NCBI GenBank assembly: GCA_902363805.1
Contig: CABJBF010000008.1
Coordinates: 1-44,344, forward strand
Direction: 5' to 3'
Source of the DNA: Eubacteriaceae bacterium
GTDB taxonomy: Bacteria; Bacillota; Clostridia; Lachnospirales; Lachnospiraceae
DNA length: 44,344 nucleotides
Under the pieces are notes generated by a model. It made no database searches and had not been told where the DNA came from. It was given only the letters and a program-made list of their open reading frames with translations. Shown here in pieces: positions 40,897 through 44,344 of this stretch (position 1 is its first letter; each line of letters opens with the position of its first letter). The translations under genes and the position numbers were made by a program.

Positions 40897-41007
40897 AAAA
40901 TTACATCCTTTTCATAAAAAAGTCTTTGTGCTATTATACAACATAGAGTTAACAAGAGTATTAAAAGAATTATTAAAAAAATTCTTTTATAGAAAGTGGA
41001 GAAATTT

Positions 41008-41919
41008 ATGCTGGATGTATGTTTGTTAGGCACAGGAGGAATGATGCCGCTTCCAAGAAGATGGCTTACAGCTTTAATGTGCAGATATAATGGAAGTAAT
41101 ATATTGATAGACTGTGGGGAAGGCACACAGGTAGCTATTAAGCAAAAAGGCTGGTCGTTTAAACCTATAGATGTTATTTGCATAACACATTTTCACGCAG
41201 ATCATATAAGTGGATTGCCGGGATTGCTGCTGACTATGGGAAATGCAGAAAGAACAGAACCATTAACTATGATAGGACCAAGAGGTCTTGAAAAAGTTGT
41301 TAAGGCTTTGAGAATGATAGCTCAAGAATTGCCATTTGAAATTAATTTTATCGAATTAAGCGGCGACAGACAAATAATTGATATTGGAGAATACAAAATC
41401 AACGCGTTTAAGGTAAAGCATAATGTAACATGTTTTGGATATTCAATTGAAATAGACAGAAAAGGAAGATTTAATCCGGAAAAAGCAAAAGAACTTAATT
41501 TACCCGTTAAATGTTGGGGATTGCTCCAAAAAGGAGAAACAATAATTTATGAAGATAAAAAATATACTCCGGATATGGTTATGGGTGAAAGAAGAAAGGG
41601 TCTTAAGGTTACTTATACAACTGATACAAGACCTGTTCAAGCGATTGTTGAAGCAGCAACAGGAGCCGATTTGTTTATTTGTGAAGGCATGTATGGAGAA
41701 CCTGATAAAGAAGCAAAAGCTAGAGAATATAAGCATATGACTTTTAAGGAAGCAGCTACTATTGCAAAAGAAGCAAATCCGAATGAAATGTGGCTTACTC
41801 ACTATAGTCCGTCACTTGTAAAACCACAGCTTTACATGGATACAGTCACAAAAATATTCCCGAATGCTAAAGCAGGCAAGGATGGAATGTCAGCCGATTT
41901 GAAATTTGAAGAAGAATAA
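41008..41919 (+). CDS. rnz: Ribonuclease Z (tRNA 3' endonuclease)
   Basis: The 303-residue metallo-beta-lactamase-fold enzyme has the N-terminal LLGTGGMMPLPRR, the metal site HFHADH (61-66) in ITHFHADHISGLPG, and the later TYTTDTRP, CEGMY and WLTHYSPS motifs with further zinc ligands. RNase Z cuts tRNA precursors after the discriminator base so that CCA can be added, which fits the eight tRNA genes here that all lack CCA. ATG 41008 follows GGAG at six bases; GTG 40996 would add four residues. tsaD follows after 12 bases, so both tRNA-maturation genes are probably cotranscribed. Confidence 0.94.
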   Translation: MLDVCLLGTGGMMPLPRRWLTALMCRYNGSNILIDCGEGTQVAIKQKGWSFKPIDVICITHFHADHISGLPGLLLTMGNAERTEPLTMIGPRGLEKVVKALRMIAQELPFEINFIELSGDRQIIDIGEYKINAFKVKHNVTCFGYSIEIDRKGRFNPEKAKELNLPVKCWGLLQKGETIIYEDKKYTPDMVMGERRKGLKVTYTTDTRPVQAIVEAATGADLFICEGMYGEPDKEAKAREYKHMTFKEAATIAKEANPNEMWLTHYSPSLVKPQLYMDTVTKIFPNAKAGKDGMSADLKFEEE

Positions 41920-41931
41920 CGAGGTATAAAA

Positions 41932-42951
41932 GTGAAAGAAGTAAAGATATTAGCTATAGAAAGTTCTTGTGATGAAACAGCGGCAGCAGTTGTTGTGAAT
42001 GGAAGAGAAGCATTGTCAAATGTAATTTCATCTCAAATAGATCTTCATACACTATATGGTGGAGTTGTGCCTGAAATTGCCTCCAGAAAACACATTGAGA
42101 ATATTAATTATGTTATTGAGGAGGCTTTAGAAAAGGCAGGAAGCACATTAGATGATATTGATGCTATAGGTGTAACATATGGCCCCGGATTAGTTGGAGC
42201 ACTGTTAGTTGGAGTGGCTGAAGCAAAAGCTATTAGTTTTGCAAAAAATATCCCACTTGTTGGAGTACATCATATAGAAGGACATATTTGTGCAAATTAC
42301 GTAGAAAATAAAGAGTTAGAACCACCATTTATTTGTCTGGTTGTTTCAGGAGGACATACACACCTTGTAAAAGTAGAAGATTATGGTAAATATACAATTT
42401 TAGGGAAAACCAGAGACGATGCAGCAGGAGAAGCTTTTGATAAAGTGGCAAGAGCAATCGGTTTAGGATATCCGGGTGGACCTAAAATTGATAAAATATC
42501 AAAAGAGGGAAATCCTCATGCTTATGAGTTTCCAAGGGCAAAAATAATAGATAACGCTTATGATTTTAGCTTTAGTGGCTTAAAATCATCAGTATTAAAT
42601 CAGATTAATATGGCGGAAATGAAGAAAGAGAAAATAGTACCGGCAGACATAGCAGCATCGTTTCAAAATGCAGTAGTAGATACATTGTTGACACATGCAA
42701 TGATGGCTGTTAAAGAAAGTGGCATGAATAAATTGGCTATCGCAGGTGGAGTGGCATCAAATACAGCTATTAGAGCAGCTTTTGAGCAAAAATGTAAAGA
42801 AGAAAATATAGAATTTTATCATCCGTCACCAATTTTGTGCACTGATAATGCGGTTATGATTGGATCAGCTGCATACTACGAATACATAAATGGAAAAAGA
42901 GATGGATGGGATTTAAATGCAATACCTAACTTGAAATTAGGTGAAAGATAG
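41932..42951 (+). CDS. tsaD: tRNA t6A37 threonylcarbamoyltransferase TsaD
   Basis: The 339-residue catalytic subunit of t6A synthesis has the N-terminal phosphate loop [16 protein letters not shown], the iron-binding pair His114 and His118 ([11 protein letters not shown]), the VSGGHTHLV block, and [11 protein letters not shown] near the C-terminus. It transfers the threonylcarbamoyl group to A37 together with TsaB and TsaE, both encoded upstream. The start is GTG at 41932 with CGAGG nine bases upstream. It is separated from tsaB by rimI, a zinc-ribbon gene and rnz. Confidence 0.96.
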   Translation: MKEVKILAIESSCDETAAAVVVNGREALSNVISSQIDLHTLYGGVVPEIASRKHIENINYVIEEALEKAGSTLDDIDAIGVTYGPGLVGALLVGVAEAKAISFAKNIPLVGVHHIEGHICANYVENKELEPPFICLVVSGGHTHLVKVEDYGKYTILGKTRDDAAGEAFDKVARAIGLGYPGGPKIDKISKEGNPHAYEFPRAKIIDNAYDFSFSGLKSSVLNQINMAEMKKEKIVPADIAASFQNAVVDTLLTHAMMAVKESGMNKLAIAGGVASNTAIRAAFEQKCKEENIEFYHPSPILCTDNAVMIGSAAYYEYINGKRDGWDLNAIPNLKLGER

Positions 42952-43085
42952 TTTGATTTTGAAAAAATAAAATTAATTGTGTAACAAGACTATATATAAC
43001 AGTAATAGTTATAACCATATTTGTATTTAGTGTGCACAGTTAATTATAGTAGAAAAATTAAAACCATTGATATTAGGAGAAAAAT

Positions 43086-43772
43086 ATGAAAGTAAACGCT
43101 ATTGTTCTTGCTGCAGGTAGTGGAAGTAGAATGAAAAGCAAAACAAAAAAACAGTTTATGACAATAAAAGGCAAACCAGTGATATGGTTTGCTTTAAATG
43201 CTTTTCAGAAGAGCATGGTAGATGAAATAATATTGGTAACATCTAAAGAGGATGTAGATTATTGCAAAAATATAATAAAAAAATACAATTTAACAAAAGT
43301 ATCAAGTATAATTGAAGGGGGAAAAGAAAGGTACAATTCTGTATATAATGGATTAAAAGAAACAAAATGCGATTATGTTCTGATTCATGATGGCGCAAGA
43401 CCTTTAATAAATCAGCAAATAATTGATAATTGTATTAATGGAGCGATAAAATACAAAGCATGCGTAGCTGGAGTACCGGTAAAAGATACTATCAAAATAG
43501 TTGATGAAAAAGGAATTGTAATAGATACTCCACCTAGGAATCAAATTTGGATAACACAAACACCACAGGCGTTCGAAGATAAATTAATAAGAGAGGCTTA
43601 TGAGAATATAGAAAGAAGTGACAATGCATTAATTACAGACGATGCAATGGTAGTAGAAAAATATGGGAATGCTAAAGTTCATTTTGTAGAAGGTGCATAT
43701 GATAATATAAAAATAACAACACCGGAAGATATAATACTATGCGAGTGCCTAATGCAAAATAAGCATGTCTAA
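43086..43772 (+). CDS. ispD: 2-C-methyl-D-erythritol 4-phosphate cytidylyltransferase
   Basis: The 228-residue enzyme makes CDP-methylerythritol, the third step of the non-mevalonate isoprenoid pathway. The nucleotide loop is IVLAAGSGSRMKSKTKKQF (6-24), followed by EGGKERYNSVYNGL, IHDGARPLI and the VKDTIK/TPPR blocks near residue 140-155, all standard for IspD. Length is normal. AGGAG lies just before the ATG. ispF, often its neighbour, is not in the window. No U-tract terminator is evident after the gene; an inverted repeat TGAAGTG/CACTTCA at 43803-43829 is followed by A residues. Confidence 0.95.
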   Translation: MKVNAIVLAAGSGSRMKSKTKKQFMTIKGKPVIWFALNAFQKSMVDEIILVTSKEDVDYCKNIIKKYNLTKVSSIIEGGKERYNSVYNGLKETKCDYVLIHDGARPLINQQIIDNCINGAIKYKACVAGVPVKDTIKIVDEKGIVIDTPPRNQIWITQTPQAFEDKLIREAYENIERSDNALITDDAMVVEKYGNAKVHFVEGAYDNIKITTPEDIILCECLMQNKHV

Positions 43773-43866
43773 ATGATTAGAAATTGTTAAAAATAAATAA
43801 GATGAAGTGGAAATAAATTTTTCACTTCACGAAAAATAAAAAAATAAAAAAAGTTGAAAAATATTG

Positions 43867-43898
43867 TTGACATATGTAAACAACAATGATATTATAAT
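43867..43898 (+). promoter_or_regulatory. Promoter of the tRNA-Ser genes
   Basis: TTGACA (43867-43872) is followed 17 bp later by TATTAT (43890-43895), with an overlapping TATAAT at 43893-43898. It lies about 35 bases before the first tRNA-Ser. Confidence 0.75.
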
Positions 43899-43934
43899 TG
43901 AGCGCGTTACGGAAACGGAACGAAGCAAACAACT

Positions 43935-44020
43935 GGAGAGGTGTCCGAGTGGTTTAAGGAGCCGGTCTTGAAAACCGGTGATTCCGAAAGGGACCGTGGG
44001 TTCGAATCCCACCTTCTCCG
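43935..44020 (+). tRNA. tRNA-Ser (TGA)
   Basis: Acceptor GGAGAGG pairs with CTTCTCC (one G-T). The anticodon stem CCGGT/ACCGG holds the loop CTTGAAA, giving anticodon TGA. A long variable arm confirms a class II tRNA. Discriminator G, no encoded CCA; T-tract follows. Confidence 0.96.
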
Positions 44021-44055
44021 TTTTTAAATAATGAATCACCTGTAAGCTGTTGCTT

Positions 44056-44144
44056 GGAGAAGTACCCAAGTGGCTGAAGGGGCTCCCCTGGAAAGGGAGT
44101 AGGTCGTTAATAGCGGCGCGAGGGTTCAAATCCCTCCTTCTCCG
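44056..44144 (+). tRNA. tRNA-Ser (GGA)
   Basis: Acceptor GGAGAAG pairs with CTTCTCC. The anticodon stem CTCCC/GGGAG holds the loop CTGGAAA, giving anticodon GGA. The variable arm is long. Discriminator G and no encoded CCA. Together with the TGA gene it covers most serine UCN codons. Confidence 0.96.
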
Positions 44145-44344
44145 TTTGAAACTTCTCAGATAAAAAAAGATATTGACAAACAAAAGAAAGTGTGATTGAT
44201 TATTTAAGTCGACAAAACAAGTTGACAACAAGCAAAACAAGAACATTGATAATTGAACAGCAACCATCCCTGAAAATGAATAAAAGATTTTCAGTGAACG
44301 TCATCAGAAATGATGAATTCCAAAACAACAGTAATTGATGGAAG
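44145..44344 (+). promoter_or_regulatory. Probable promoter/leader region of a second rrn operon
   Basis: Two TTGACA boxes (44173-44178 and 44222-44227) lie in an A-rich stretch, followed by two hairpins: CTGAAAAT/ATTTTCAG (44270-44294) and TCATCA-GAAA-TGATGA (44301-44316). Tandem promoters and leader hairpins before 16S rRNA are common, and the window begins in another rrn operon. The 16S gene itself is not reached, so this is inferred. The -10 boxes are not clear. Confidence 0.5.

Noticed and set aside
43803..43829. Inverted repeat after ispD as a terminator
   Set aside because: On the plus strand it is followed by A residues rather than T, so it does not meet the terminator pattern.
43827..44267. 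A 146-codon open frame on the minus strand
   Set aside because: It is the antisense of the two tRNA-Ser genes, a well-known source of false proteins with RRRDLNPRAA- and GFEPTV-like strings.

Overview
The window looks like a piece of chromosome from a low-GC Gram-positive anaerobe of the Clostridia, most likely Lachnospiraceae. This is inferred from the AT-rich sequence, strong AGGAGG ribosome binding sites, tRNA genes without an encoded CCA, a group B-type [FeFe] hydrogenase, a D-lactate dehydrogenase, and the secA-prfB and tsaE-tsaB-rimI gene orders. The segment lies between two ribosomal RNA operons. It opens with the last ~100 bases of a 23S rRNA gene and closes, after two tRNA-Ser genes, in what looks like the leader of another rrn operon.

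Layout. 1-830: 23S 3' end and six tRNA genes (Asn, Glu, Thr, CAT, Val, Leu); no 5S gene follows the 23S. 855-2464: a DUF3592-like membrane protein, then rplM-rpsI behind a consensus promoter. 2690-3319: a YczE/YitT-type membrane protein gene broken by stop codons. 3770-5830: an ECF sigma factor, its zinc-binding anti-sigma factor and two small membrane proteins. 6171-9647: D-lactate dehydrogenase, a GH30 glycosidase remnant, thioredoxin and a ferredoxin-domain [FeFe] hydrogenase. 10032-16450: a MATE exporter, a GIY-YIG protein, and a MarR regulator with a heterodimeric ABC exporter. 16695-23469: two GH55-like beta-helix proteins, an aldo/keto reductase and an SDR reductase. 23985-31002: an SH3/poly-Ser/NlpC-P60 cell-wall hydrolase, the hibernation factor HPF and a 1297-residue secreted GH5-GH18 fusion. 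31147-37819: secA, prfB, hom and lysC. 37881-38716: an FMN riboswitch with ribU. 38915-43772: tsaE, tsaB, rimI, a small zinc-ribbon protein, RNase Z, tsaD and ispD. 43935-44144: two tRNA-Ser genes.

How the genes fit together. Much of the window is core metabolism and information processing: tRNA t6A synthesis (TsaE/B/D), tRNA 3' processing (RNase Z, consistent with eight tRNAs lacking CCA), protein export, translation termination and the aspartate pathway. The accessory middle carries secreted enzymes whose combined families (GH5 of the exo-1,3-glucanase type, GH18 chitinase, GH55-like beta-helices) suggest attack on beta-1,3-glucan and chitin, the polymers of fungal walls; this substrate is an inference.

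The least explained material is non-coding. (1) A near-identical ~50-base element with a preceding GAAC/GTTC hairpin occurs twice, 29.5 kb apart, directly before the anti-sigma gene and before prfB. (2) A ~330-base foldback with a perfect 22-bp internal stem and a possible pseudoknot fills the gap between two convergent genes. (3) A second multi-stem foldback lies just before the aldo/keto reductase. (4) A ~75-base repeat follows two intrinsic terminators 1.2 kb apart. (5) Three 13-bp palindromes spaced exactly 16 bp apart sit at the marR promoter. None of these was matched to a known family here.
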